Positions 7,003-13,736 of a stretch of 64,000 bases of DNA are shown here, one piece after another (within the stretch, counting starts at the first letter, position 1; every line of letters begins with the position of its first letter). Source of the DNA: Thermoleophilales bacterium (lineage in GTDB: Bacteria; Actinomycetota; Thermoleophilia; Solirubrobacterales; 70-9). The stretch lies in the NCBI GenBank assembly GCA_020636895.1, contig JACJWZ010000001.1, positions 1,169,501 through 1,233,500 on the forward strand. Direction: 5' to 3'. The notes below the pieces were generated by a model. That model had not been told where the DNA came from and did no database searches. It was given only the letters and a program-made list of their open reading frames with translations. A program made the translations under genes and the position numbers.

Positions 7003-7346
7003 GACTCCTCATCCCCTCCGTGAAGCGAGCGGATCAGCTCGGCCTCGCCCGGCTTCGGTGCGAACAAAGCAGCGATCAGGGCCTGGCCCTCCTGCTCGTC
7101 GGCCTCGATCCGAGCCCCCTCGCGTCGGGTCTGTTCGTCGGCGAGCTGCTCGTCGGTGACCTCGGAGAGATCCAGGTCGTCGACAGGCTCCGGCTCCTCG
7201 TCGGCCAGCTCACCGCCGAGGAGCTGCGCCACTGCCGCTCGTGCCGCGGCGTCGGCCTCCCACTCGTCAGGCGTCTCGCCATGAAGCTCGAGGGCGAGTC
7301 GAGCGGGTAGCCGGTGCCGGCGGCAGATCTCCTCGCGGTCAGCCAT
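6999..7346 (-). CDS. acidic hypothetical protein of the mobile element
   Basis: A 115-aa, strongly acidic protein (MADREEICRRHRLPARLALE...) with a central Glu/Asp-rich stretch (LADEEPEPVDDLDLSEV). It overlaps the upstream gene by 8 bases (ATGGCTGA) and the zinc-ribbon gene by GTGA. No catalytic motif is visible. Acidic proteins in phage early operons sometimes mimic DNA or inhibit host factors, but I have no direct evidence for that here. Confidence 0.6.
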   Translation of the reverse strand: MADREEICRRHRLPARLALELHGETPDEWEADAAARAAVAQLLGGELADEEPEPVDDLDLSEVTDEQLADEQTRREGARIEADEQEGQALIAALFAPKPGEAELIRSLHGGDEES

Positions 7347-7986
7347 TGAAGTTCTCCCTCACCATCGCCAGCCGGTGCTCGCCGTATTGGGTGATGCACG
7401 GCTGCTCGACGTCGCGGCTGAGGAACTCCTCGGCCACCTCGCGGAGTGCGTGGATGCGCGGGTCGGCGTGGGCGTGCTGGCCGTTGAAGCCCTGCGTCTC
7501 AGAGATCAGCCTCTTCACCCGGTCGGCGCCGGCGGAGTATTCGTCGAGGAGGTCGATCAGCTCCCGCAGTGATGCTGCTATCGCCTCCGCCACCTCGGGG
7601 TCGACTGCCTCCTCGACGAGCTGCGGGAGGCTCTCGAGGCGGAAGGCCCTGAACTCGGTGTCGTCCTGGCCGTAGCGCTCGGTCAACTCGTCGAGCTTCG
7701 CCTGGCTGGGGTAGGGGCTGTCACTGACGAACGCTTTGCCGCCCATGCGCTCCTTGATCTCCCCGGCGAGCTTCGCCGCCTCGGTGTCGGGAAGTGCCAC
7801 TCCGGACGCGTACTGCTCGCCGTATGCCTGGTGGTGGGCGGTGGCGGCCGCCCTGAGTGCCTCGGTCTCGTCCTCGTAGGCGCTCCGCTTGCGCTTCTCC
7901 TCGCGGAGTGCGGCGTGGGACTTCTCGCGCTTGGCCGCCAGCCTCTTGAGCTGGTCGGTTGCGCTCTTGGTGGTTGCGGTGGTCAT
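7339..7986 (-). CDS. helical hypothetical protein of the mobile element
   Basis: A 215-aa protein starting at ATG 7986, with AAGGA upstream. The first 70 residues are a charged coiled coil (LKRLAAKREKSHAALREEKRKR), the rest a mixed helical region ending AMVRENFNG. The longer frame to 8235 is rejected because its extension has no sensible composition. It heads the overlapping series that leads to the HNH gene. No family is recognised. Confidence 0.6.
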   Translation of the reverse strand: MTTATTKSATDQLKRLAAKREKSHAALREEKRKRSAYEDETEALRAAATAHHQAYGEQYASGVALPDTEAAKLAGEIKERMGGKAFVSDSPYPSQAKLDELTERYGQDDTEFRAFRLESLPQLVEEAVDPEVAEAIAASLRELIDLLDEYSAGADRVKRLISETQGFNGQHAHADPRIHALREVAEEFLSRDVEQPCITQYGEHRLAMVRENFNG

Positions 7987-8256
7987 GGCGTCCTTTCGGT
8001 CGGTGGGGATTCGGGAGGGGACGGCGCGGGGCTCCGCTGTCAGCACCCCGCGCCGCTGTCCCGTCCCTCGCAACAGCGGTTTGCTGGTCGCGACCCTCGA
8101 TGCCATCCAGGAGTGGAAACGGCACCGAAGCGTTGGAAGGGTCGGCACCCGCGAGGTACGGCACGGCTTCACATTCCGCGCCCTCTCCGGTGCCACTCGC
8201 GCCGTCGTTTCTGCGTGCCTTTGCCGTGACGGCAACCGAAGCCGACGAGAGCGAGG
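7987..8256. other. non-coding gap, probable promoter of the leftward middle operon
   Basis: A 270-bp gap between the Xis-like gene and the 215-aa gene. All open frames across it have poor composition. A promoter for the leftward run starting at 7986 is expected here, but I cannot assign clear boxes. Confidence 0.4.
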
Positions 8257-8550
8257 TCATGCGCCCTCCAAGATGCGTTCCTTGTTGGCCGTCACCCAGG
8301 ACTGGAGCTCGTCGCAGGGGACGATCAGTCGGCGGCCGAGACGGACGAGCTGGAGGTCCGGCTGGATCCGGGCCTCGAAGGTGCGGAGGGAGACGCCGAT
8401 CGCCTCCGCCGCCTCCTCACGGGAGAGGGCGATGCGCGGAATGGGTTTTGCAGCTCGCGTGCTCATGCGGCCGCCTGAGCGGTGCGCGTCGAGCAGGCAA
8501 CGAGAGCAGACGGTGATGGTCTCCTGCTCCCAAGCCTCGATTGCCCTCAT
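8257..8550 (-). CDS. helix-turn-helix protein, Xis/AlpA-like
   Basis: The core from about residue 37 (RIALSREEAAEAIGVSLRTF...VRLGRRLIVPCDEL) is the MerR-like winged helix typical of excisionases and AlpA regulators. ATG 8550 overlaps the stop of the ATPase gene (ATGA) and gives 97 aa with an extra Cys-x2-Cys segment (VCSRC); ATG 8466 gives the usual 69-aa form. In tyrosine-integrase elements such proteins bend attachment-site DNA to drive excision or control int. It lies directly downstream of the ATPase and may bind the repeats inside attL and attR. Confidence 0.8.
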   Translation of the reverse strand: MRAIEAWEQETITVCSRCLLDAHRSGGRMSTRAAKPIPRIALSREEAAEAIGVSLRTFEARIQPDLQLVRLGRRLIVPCDELQSWVTANKERILEGA

Positions 8551-9839
8551 CGCCGCAGGGATCGGTCGGTGCCGGCACGCAGGCGCGGTCGACCTGGCGC
8601 TCGTGGAAGCGCTCGCCGCAGACGTCGGAGCTTCGTGTCTGGACAGCGAACGCAGACCTCGGCCACTCGCTTGACCAGCAGCCGACAGCTCGGCGTCGAT
8701 GCCGGTGTGCGAGCCGGCGTCTCATGCCGCCGTCCCCACGTTGTCCACCCAGTCCCGTGTCCGCCTCTATAGAAGGCCCCGGACAACGGGGACACTGAAC
8801 CAGACCCGGAGCCGTTGGTGGTCCCAGCGTGTCCGGGGTCCGGGACGGGCTCCAAGTCCGCATTCTCAGTGAGAAAGAACACGTCCACGCGCCTCGCCCG
8901 TCCGGCCTTGTCCGGGCGCTCGGACTGCCTACGGCCCACTGTCCCGGCCCTCTCCAGCGCGAGCAGGCGGGACGTCGTAGCCGAGGCCCTTCTCGGGACA
9001 CCCTCGCGGACCTCCGTGTTGGTCGATTGCGGGTGCTCTGCGAGGTAGTCGAGGATCAGCGCGTCGTGGTCGTCCTGGGCCTCGTCGAGGTCGAAGCGCA
9101 TCCCGTGGTCGTCGAAGTCCAGGCGGTAGCCGACCGGCTCGGTGCTCTCAGCCTCGCGATGGTCGGCGCGGATCTGGAGGGCGTCACTGTCGCGGGTGAT
9201 CGTCACCTTGCTCTCCCAGTAGGCCTCGAGGTCGGAGGTGCCCCTCATCCGCCCGCCGGCCTCGTGGCCGGTGTGCTGGACGAACAGGATCGCGGCGCCC
9301 GAGACCTCTCGCAGCTCGCGCAGGAAGTCGAGGACCGGCCCCATCTCGAGCTGGCTGTTCTCGTCGACGCTCCCGCCCTTCACGCGGGCGAGCGGGTCGA
9401 AGACGATCAGCATCGGCTGAATCCGCTGCGCCTCGCTGAGGATCTGAGCCCGCCACTCGGGGTCGGTGAGCTTGACGCCCTGGTTGGCGGCGAAAAAGAG
9501 CTGGGAGAGCTTGTGGTGAGCGATCCCTTGGCCGCGCACCATCATCGCCAGGCGCCGGTGGAGCGCCCTGCGGCCCGACTCCTCGAGGATCAGCATCACC
9601 GGACCGCGGGCGACCTTGAAGCGGCCCAGGAACGCTTCGCCGGAGGCGACGGCGAGGGCGATCGCCAACACGATCCAGGTCTTGCCCACCTTGTAGGCGC
9701 CGACGAGAGCCGCGATCGCGTTCAAGACGATGAAGCCCTCGACGAGGAAGGGCGTCGGGCCGGGGTCGCCAGCGCTGAGGAGCGAGTGGGCATCCTCGAG
9801 GCCGAGATCACGGCCTGACTCTGGGCTACCCTGCGTCAT
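8547..9839 (-). CDS. RecA/RepA-fold AAA ATPase
   Basis: A 430-aa protein starting at ATG 9839. The RecA-like core has Walker A GAYKVGKT (47-54), Walker B MLIVFDP (Asp148) and a later FVQHTGHEAGGRMRGTSDL segment typical of RepA-type hexameric helicases of plasmids and phages. A winged-helix-like segment follows (about 290-340). Residues after about 370 become Arg-rich and implausible, so the true C-terminus or a frameshift near 8740 is uncertain. The likely job is replication initiation or DNA unwinding for the excised element. It overlaps the XRE gene upstream by 14 bases. Confidence 0.85.
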   Translation of the reverse strand: MTQGSPESGRDLGLEDAHSLLSAGDPGPTPFLVEGFIVLNAIAALVGAYKVGKTWIVLAIALAVASGEAFLGRFKVARGPVMLILEESGRRALHRRLAMMVRGQGIAHHKLSQLFFAANQGVKLTDPEWRAQILSEAQRIQPMLIVFDPLARVKGGSVDENSQLEMGPVLDFLRELREVSGAAILFVQHTGHEAGGRMRGTSDLEAYWESKVTITRDSDALQIRADHREAESTEPVGYRLDFDDHGMRFDLDEAQDDHDALILDYLAEHPQSTNTEVREGVPRRASATTSRLLALERAGTVGRRQSERPDKAGRARRVDVFFLTENADLEPVPDPGHAGTTNGSGSGSVSPLSGAFYRGGHGTGWTTWGRRHETPARTPASTPSCRLLVKRVAEVCVRCPDTKLRRLRRALPRAPGRPRLRAGTDRSLRR

Positions 9840-10131
9840 GGTCGCGGCTGCTTCCGCGGTCTTTGACGGCGCCGGCTTCCGAGGGCCGGCGTTCGTCGTT
9901 GACGGGGTACAGCGCATCGGGGGCGACGCCCAGCACTATGGAGATTGCGCGGAGCGTCTTGCGGCTTGGCCGGTGGTGGCCATTCTCGATTCGGCTCAGG
10001 GTCTCCGGGCGAACATCGGCCAATGCTCCCAGCGCTTCCTGGCTGTAACCGCGGGCCGCCCTCCAGACGCGAAGCGGAGACGTCGGCTTCGGGGCGTACC
10101 TTCCGTCGCGTGTCAAGGTCCGTGAGGTCAT
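9826..10131 (-). CDS. XRE-family transcriptional regulator
   Basis: A 101-aa protein with a helix-turn-helix of the Cro/C1 type at about residues 22-76 (VWRAARGYSQEALGALADVRPETLSRIENGHHRPS). The start at ATG 10131 is chosen because the frame before it has no good composition. It is the first gene of the leftward early run and faces a plus-strand gene whose proposed start is only 8 bases away. A repressor of the lysogeny type controlling the element is the likely role. Confidence 0.85.
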   Translation of the reverse strand: MTSRTLTRDGRYAPKPTSPLRVWRAARGYSQEALGALADVRPETLSRIENGHHRPSRKTLRAISIVLGVAPDALYPVNDERRPSEAGAVKDRGSSRDHDAG

Positions 10132-10139
10132 CAGGAACC

Positions 10140-10943
10140 ATGTTGGGGGGGCCCGAGCCAGAACTTCTCGGGAATACGCCCCACCGAACCTCACCGCTCA
10201 TCCTCACCAATCGAAAGGGAGAGGAGCGCGCCGCCGGGCGCGCCGAGAGAGCGGCCACGCTCACGGTCGCGCCCGCGTGGGCGATCATCGAACAGTTCGC
10301 CGACGACCCCGCGTTTCTCGACGCGCTGGAAGAGGTCTTCGCAGGCAAGAAGGCCCCCGCTGCGATCGCTGCTCGCTATCAGCGGACGGGTAGCTATGGG
10401 TGGCGGGTCGTTCGCCACCTTGTCGAGGAGGCTTCGGCCTACGCGACCCGCGAGAAGCGGTCAATACGCAAGGCTAGGGCGCTCCGCTTGCGGCGCAAGA
10501 GCCCAGATAGGTTCCGGCCGCCAACGCACCGCGTCGCCCCGCTGAGCCAGCGCCGAGCCCTGCTGCGGCAATCAAGAATCCTGCACCGAAAGGAGCGGCG
10601 ATCATCGAGAACGACCCTGCGCTCCGGCCTTGTTCTCTGTGCGCCCGCGATCGCGTTCTTCGTCGATGGTGCGCCCTCTGCCCGTCACCGCCAACGCTGG
10701 CGTGCGTCGGCGAGAAGCAGGGCCATGGGCGCTTTGCTCGCGAGAGGAGCCGGCGTCTGCCTTGCCGAGGGCTGCGACCGGAGCGCACCCAAGCGCTACT
10801 GCTCCGCTCATCTTGAGATGGAGCGCAGCCCGGCCGGCGTCCCTCAGGCGAATCCGAAGCTGGCGAAAGCCAGCCACGACCAGCTGCTCAAGTCAGCGTC
10901 CGAACTGCTGAAAGAGCTGGGCGAGCAGATCGGGGTTGAGTGA
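10140..10943 (+). CDS. hypothetical element protein, reading frame possibly shifted twice
   Basis: The continuous frame encodes 267 aa from ATG 10140 (AGGA 5 bases upstream). Residues 40-110 (VAPAWAIIEQFADDP...) and the last 65 residues (GVCLAEGCDRSAPKRYCSAH..., a zinc-ribbon-like end) look real. The middle, about 10510-10740, is Arg-rich and implausible, while another frame there reads smoothly and contains PCSLCARDRVLRRWCALC, a four-Cys knuckle. Either two small changes shifted the frame and restored it, or two genes overlap. The gene is divergent from the repressor, so it may be early or cargo. Confidence 0.45.
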   Translation: MLGGPEPELLGNTPHRTSPLILTNRKGEERAAGRAERAATLTVAPAWAIIEQFADDPAFLDALEEVFAGKKAPAAIAARYQRTGSYGWRVVRHLVEEASAYATREKRSIRKARALRLRRKSPDRFRPPTHRVAPLSQRRALLRQSRILHRKERRSSRTTLRSGLVLCAPAIAFFVDGAPSARHRQRWRASARSRAMGALLARGAGVCLAEGCDRSAPKRYCSAHLEMERSPAGVPQANPKLAKASHDQLLKSASELLKELGEQIGVE

Positions 10944-11333
10944 ATGGCGCTGCGGCTCTTGCCGGCGCTCGCCATCGTTGCCGCGGTTTTCCCTAGCGCC
11001 GCCACCGGAGGCAAAGCGGACTTGGGTGAACTCGTCGTCCGGGGCAAGGACCGGGAGAGCACCGCGATCCTCGCGGTCGTGCACACCCCAGGCACCCTCA
11101 GTCTCCGGGTCCAGTCGAAACCGACCCAGACGGTCTACGTCGAGATCAGCGGTGCCTGCATGAAGGCGGGACGTCGCGACGGGATCGGGGAGCAGTTCGT
11201 CCGCGGCTCCGGCTTCGTGAAGCGCATCAAGACTTCGATTGGCAGACCGGATCGTTGCAAGGTCTTTGCCTTCGTCCGCTATCCGCAAGCGCCGGGAAGG
11301 GGTGTCGTAACCGCATCGCTCTACGAGCGATAG
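10944..11333 (+). CDS. small secreted protein, element cargo
   Basis: A 129-aa protein beginning MALRLLPALAIVAAVFPSAA, a good Sec signal peptide with likely cleavage near residue 21-23. The mature part is about 106 aa, beta-rich and basic, with two cysteines (Cys73, Cys104) that could form a disulfide. It starts immediately after the stop of the previous gene (TGAATG), so the two are co-transcribed. No family is recognised. A secreted product just inside attR marks this as cargo rather than a mobility gene. Confidence 0.65.
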   Translation: MALRLLPALAIVAAVFPSAATGGKADLGELVVRGKDRESTAILAVVHTPGTLSLRVQSKPTQTVYVEISGACMKAGRRDGIGEQFVRGSGFVKRIKTSIGRPDRCKVFAFVRYPQAPGRGVVTASLYER

Positions 11334-11354
11334 ACCCTCCCCGGGGGGCCGGGG

Positions 11355-11448
11355 TGCGGGATAAACGCGGGATAGTCCACCCCGCTTTCGGTGCATTCCG
11401 GTGCGTCCCGGTGCGTAGCTAAACCGCTTGCCTAAGCGGAATCCCGCA
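11355..11448. promoter_or_regulatory. right arm-type recombinase binding sites (predicted)
   Basis: TGCGGGATAA (11355-11364) and CGCGGGATAG (11366-11375) are followed by three CGGTGC decamers starting at 11389, 11399 and 11409, an exact 10-bp phase. An inverted TGCGGGAT copy lies at 11441-11448. The same two motifs occur beside attL. Helical phasing suggests cooperative binding by a small DNA-bending protein such as the Xis-like protein. Confidence 0.55.
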
Positions 11449-11460
11449 TACCCAAGGGGT

Positions 11461-11480
11461 GCCGCTCAAATGTAGTACAT
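11461..11480. repeat. attR core
   Basis: GCCGCTCAAATGTAGTACAT overlaps the last four codons and stop of rrf2 and repeats the left copy with one mismatch. Integration therefore preserves the Rrf2 protein sequence. Confidence 0.85.
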
Positions 11481-11864
11481 CCCCGAGCCCCGCTCGGCGT
11501 CCTCGCGGGCGGCGACGTCGGCGATCGTGGCGCGGCTGAAGACGTTGCGGAGGGCCTCGACGCCGTCGGCCCAGATGCCGCCGGCCTCCTTGCCCTCCTC
11601 GCCGAGGCGACCGTCGAGGGCCTGGACGACCTCGAGAACGGTGATGTCGTCGGCGTCGCGGGCAAGGCGGTAGCCGCCGCCGACTCCGCGTTGGGAGACG
11701 AGCAGACCAGCCCGGCGCAGGGTCGAGAAGAGCTGCTCGAGGAACTGGACGGGGATCTCGCGGCGCTCGGCCACGGTCGCGATCGGCACCGGTGTGCCGT
11801 GGTTGCGGGCGAGCTCAGCCATGCCGACGACGGCGTAGCGGGACTTGGCGGTGACCGAGATCAT
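11466..11864 (-). CDS. Rrf2-family transcriptional regulator, CymR-like
   Basis: A 132-aa protein with an N-terminal winged helix (MISVTAKSRYAVVGMAELAR, then IPVQFLEQLFSTLRRAGLL and the wing GVGGGYRLAR) and a dimerisation helix. It contains no cysteine at all, so it cannot bind an iron-sulfur cluster as IscR or NsrR do; this resembles CymR-type members that sense through a partner protein. The last residues MYYI are encoded by the attachment site of the mobile element. It is divergent from the response regulator at 11957. Confidence 0.85.
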   Translation of the reverse strand: MISVTAKSRYAVVGMAELARNHGTPVPIATVAERREIPVQFLEQLFSTLRRAGLLVSQRGVGGGYRLARDADDITVLEVVQALDGRLGEEGKEAGGIWADGVEALRNVFSRATIADVAAREDAERGSGMYYI

Positions 11865-11956
11865 CGCTTCTTCGTTCTATCGGATCGGACGGCGCAGGCC
11901 GTGCTACGGTCGCCGGCGAGTACCTTCGAGCCGTCCCGGGGGGCCAAAGGGAGAGG

Positions 11957-12577
11957 ATGAGCGACGAACGCTGCTGCATGATCATCGATGCCCACCCCGT
12001 CGCGAGGCTGGGCATCCGCGACGCGCTCTCCGGCGGGGACGGCTGGTCGTTCGAGGAGCTCCCCCACGGCGGCGACGCGCTCGAGACCCTGCGGAACGTC
12101 GGCCCATTCGATGTGGCGGTCGTCGAGATGCGTGCCGCCGGGCGCGGATCGCCGTCGGGCACGGCGACGATCAAGGCTCTGCTGCTCGAGCAGCCGGGGC
12201 TCGGCGTCGTCGGCGTCGGCGGCGGGATCGAGCGCCACGCGCTCGTCGAGGCGCTGGATGCCGGGGCGTCGGCCTACGTCAGCAAGCACTCCCCGCCGGA
12301 GACGATGCGGAGCGCCGTCGAAGCGGTGGCCGACTTCGAATCGTTCATCGACCCCACGGTCGACAGGCGCGGGGACGGCAAGCTCCCGATCACACGGCGG
12401 CAGCGTCAGATCCTCCAGCTCCTCGCCGACGGCTGCAGCACCGCCGAGGCGGCTGAGCGCCTCGGACTCAGCGCCGAGACCGTGCGCACCCATGCGAAGG
12501 CGATCCTCCCCCGCCTCGGCGCCAACAACCGGGCCCACGCCATCGCGATCGCGCTACGCGGCGGGTTGATCGACTGA
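11957..12577 (+). CDS. NarL/LuxR-type response regulator with pseudo-receiver
   Basis: A 206-aa protein with a receiver-like domain (1-133) and a LuxR helix-turn-helix (145-206, ITRRQRQILQLLADG...LSAETVRTH). In the receiver the acidic pair is Asp11-Ala12 instead of Asp-Asp, and the phosphoacceptor position is Glu57 (AVVEMRAAG) instead of Asp. The Lys110 motif is kept. The protein probably acts without normal phosphorylation. GGGAGAGG sits just upstream of the ATG. No histidine kinase gene is nearby. Confidence 0.85.
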   Translation: MSDERCCMIIDAHPVARLGIRDALSGGDGWSFEELPHGGDALETLRNVGPFDVAVVEMRAAGRGSPSGTATIKALLLEQPGLGVVGVGGGIERHALVEALDAGASAYVSKHSPPETMRSAVEAVADFESFIDPTVDRRGDGKLPITRRQRQILQLLADGCSTAEAAERLGLSAETVRTHAKAILPRLGANNRAHAIAIALRGGLID

Positions 12578-12597
12578 CCCGAGGAAGGCGCCGGCGC

Positions 12598-13656
12598 TCA
12601 GATCCAGCCGCGCTCGCGCGCGACGAGGACAGCCTGGGCGCGATCGGCGGCGCCGATCTTGCGGTAGACGTTGTGGAGGTGGGTCCGCACCGTGCTCGCG
12701 GAGAGCCCCATCTCGGCGGCGATCTCCTTGTAGACCTTGCCCTCGGCGAGGCCGCGGAGCGCGTCGACCTCGCGGCGTGAGAGCGGGCAGGGCTCGCCGC
12801 GGTTCTTGCGGGGCACCTTGGCGAGCGGAAACTCGTAGACGAGCTGGTGGAGGCGGCGGTCGCTGATCCCGACGGCCTTCGCGGCTTCGTCCATCGCATC
12901 GGCGGAGACGACGTCGCCGGCCGAGTGATGGGCGATCAGGTCCGCGAGCCGGACGGCAGCCGCGAGCCCCTTGGCTCCCTCGGAGTGATGGCGCTCGATC
13001 GCGCTGGCGATGACGGGGGGAAGCCCCCAGCGCCGGGCGAGAACGCCGCCGACAAGCGTGTGGTCGATGCCGAGCTCACGGCGCTCCTGCTTGACGCGCT
13101 GCTCCGGCGTCGAGCTGCGATCGCCCAGGATCACCTCGTAGCCCGGGTAGAGGCGCATGAGGACGAGCTGGCCGATGTCGTGGAAGAGGGCAGCGGTGGC
13201 GAGCTCGTCGCGGCCGGAGACGTCGGCGACGTCGGCGATGCACTCAGCCGCGTGCCGGGTGGTGATCGCGTGGCGGCGGAAGCGCTCCGGAAGCAGAGCC
13301 CAGCTCGAGACGGGCTGGAAGAGGTCGTAGGTCTGCAGCGAACCGGCGATGGCCCGGACTCCCGCTGGGGTGAGGGCCTTGACCGCGTCGGAGACGTTGG
13401 AGACGCGGCCGCGCGGCCCGCCGCCGTTGTTGGCCGCCTTCATCACCGCGATCGCGACGGCGGTGTCGGACTCGACGAGCTCGGTCACCTCGGCGAGCGA
13501 GGTCGCCTCCCCCTCGGTCAGCTTCGCCACCCGTGACGTCGTCTCAGCGAGCGCCGGCAGGGTGTTGACCGCGTCGAACGCGGCGGCGAGACGCTGCCCG
13601 CCCTTGCCCTGCGCGCTGGTGACCGCCGGTGCCTTGGTTCGCTGTGCTGTTGCCAT
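12598..13656 (-). CDS. HDOD domain protein fused to LuxR-type HTH
   Basis: A 352-aa protein. Residues about 25-270 form an HDOD domain with the His159-Asp160 pair (ALFHDIGQL) and a later ERHHSEG, so part of the HD metal site is present. Residues 290-352 form a LuxR-type helix-turn-helix (LSRREVDALRGLAEGKVYKEIAAEMGLSASTVRTHLHNVY). HDOD proteins usually act in signalling; the fused DNA-binding domain suggests a one-component regulator. It converges on the pseudo-receiver gene with a 20-bp gap. Confidence 0.85.
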   Translation of the reverse strand: MATAQRTKAPAVTSAQGKGGQRLAAAFDAVNTLPALAETTSRVAKLTEGEATSLAEVTELVESDTAVAIAVMKAANNGGGPRGRVSNVSDAVKALTPAGVRAIAGSLQTYDLFQPVSSWALLPERFRRHAITTRHAAECIADVADVSGRDELATAALFHDIGQLVLMRLYPGYEVILGDRSSTPEQRVKQERRELGIDHTLVGGVLARRWGLPPVIASAIERHHSEGAKGLAAAVRLADLIAHHSAGDVVSADAMDEAAKAVGISDRRLHQLVYEFPLAKVPRKNRGEPCPLSRREVDALRGLAEGKVYKEIAAEMGLSASTVRTHLHNVYRKIGAADRAQAVLVARERGWI

Positions 13657-13736
13657 CGTGGATCAGGGGCGAGGGCCTCGGATGCAGCCCTCGGTAGCTC
13701 CCTCGGAGCCTCTGTCGGCAGATAGGTGCCCGGGCC

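Larger units (their letters stand above)
867..11480. mobile_element. integrated element, phage-satellite-like, in the 3' end of rrf2
   Basis: The ends are the 20-bp near-identical direct repeat at 867-886 and 11461-11480. The right copy is the functional 3' end of the rrf2 gene; the left copy is the displaced original (both encode Met-Tyr-Tyr-Ile-stop on the minus strand). Inside are a tyrosine integrase next to the left end, an Xis-like HTH protein, an XRE repressor, a RecA/RepA-like ATPase, HNH nuclease and large terminase, but no portal, protease, capsid or tail genes in about 10.6 kb. That content fits a phage satellite or a decayed prophage that kept its packaging module. The integrase and the TerL motifs look intact, and both attachment sites are present, so excision seems possible. 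Confidence 0.85.

Noticed and set aside
8417..9001. 195-codon minus-strand frame with Cys motifs overlapping the ATPase C-terminus
   Set aside because: Only a short stretch (CGERFHERQVDRAC) looks protein-like and no start or ribosome site supports it. It may instead signal a frameshift near the end of the ATPase gene.
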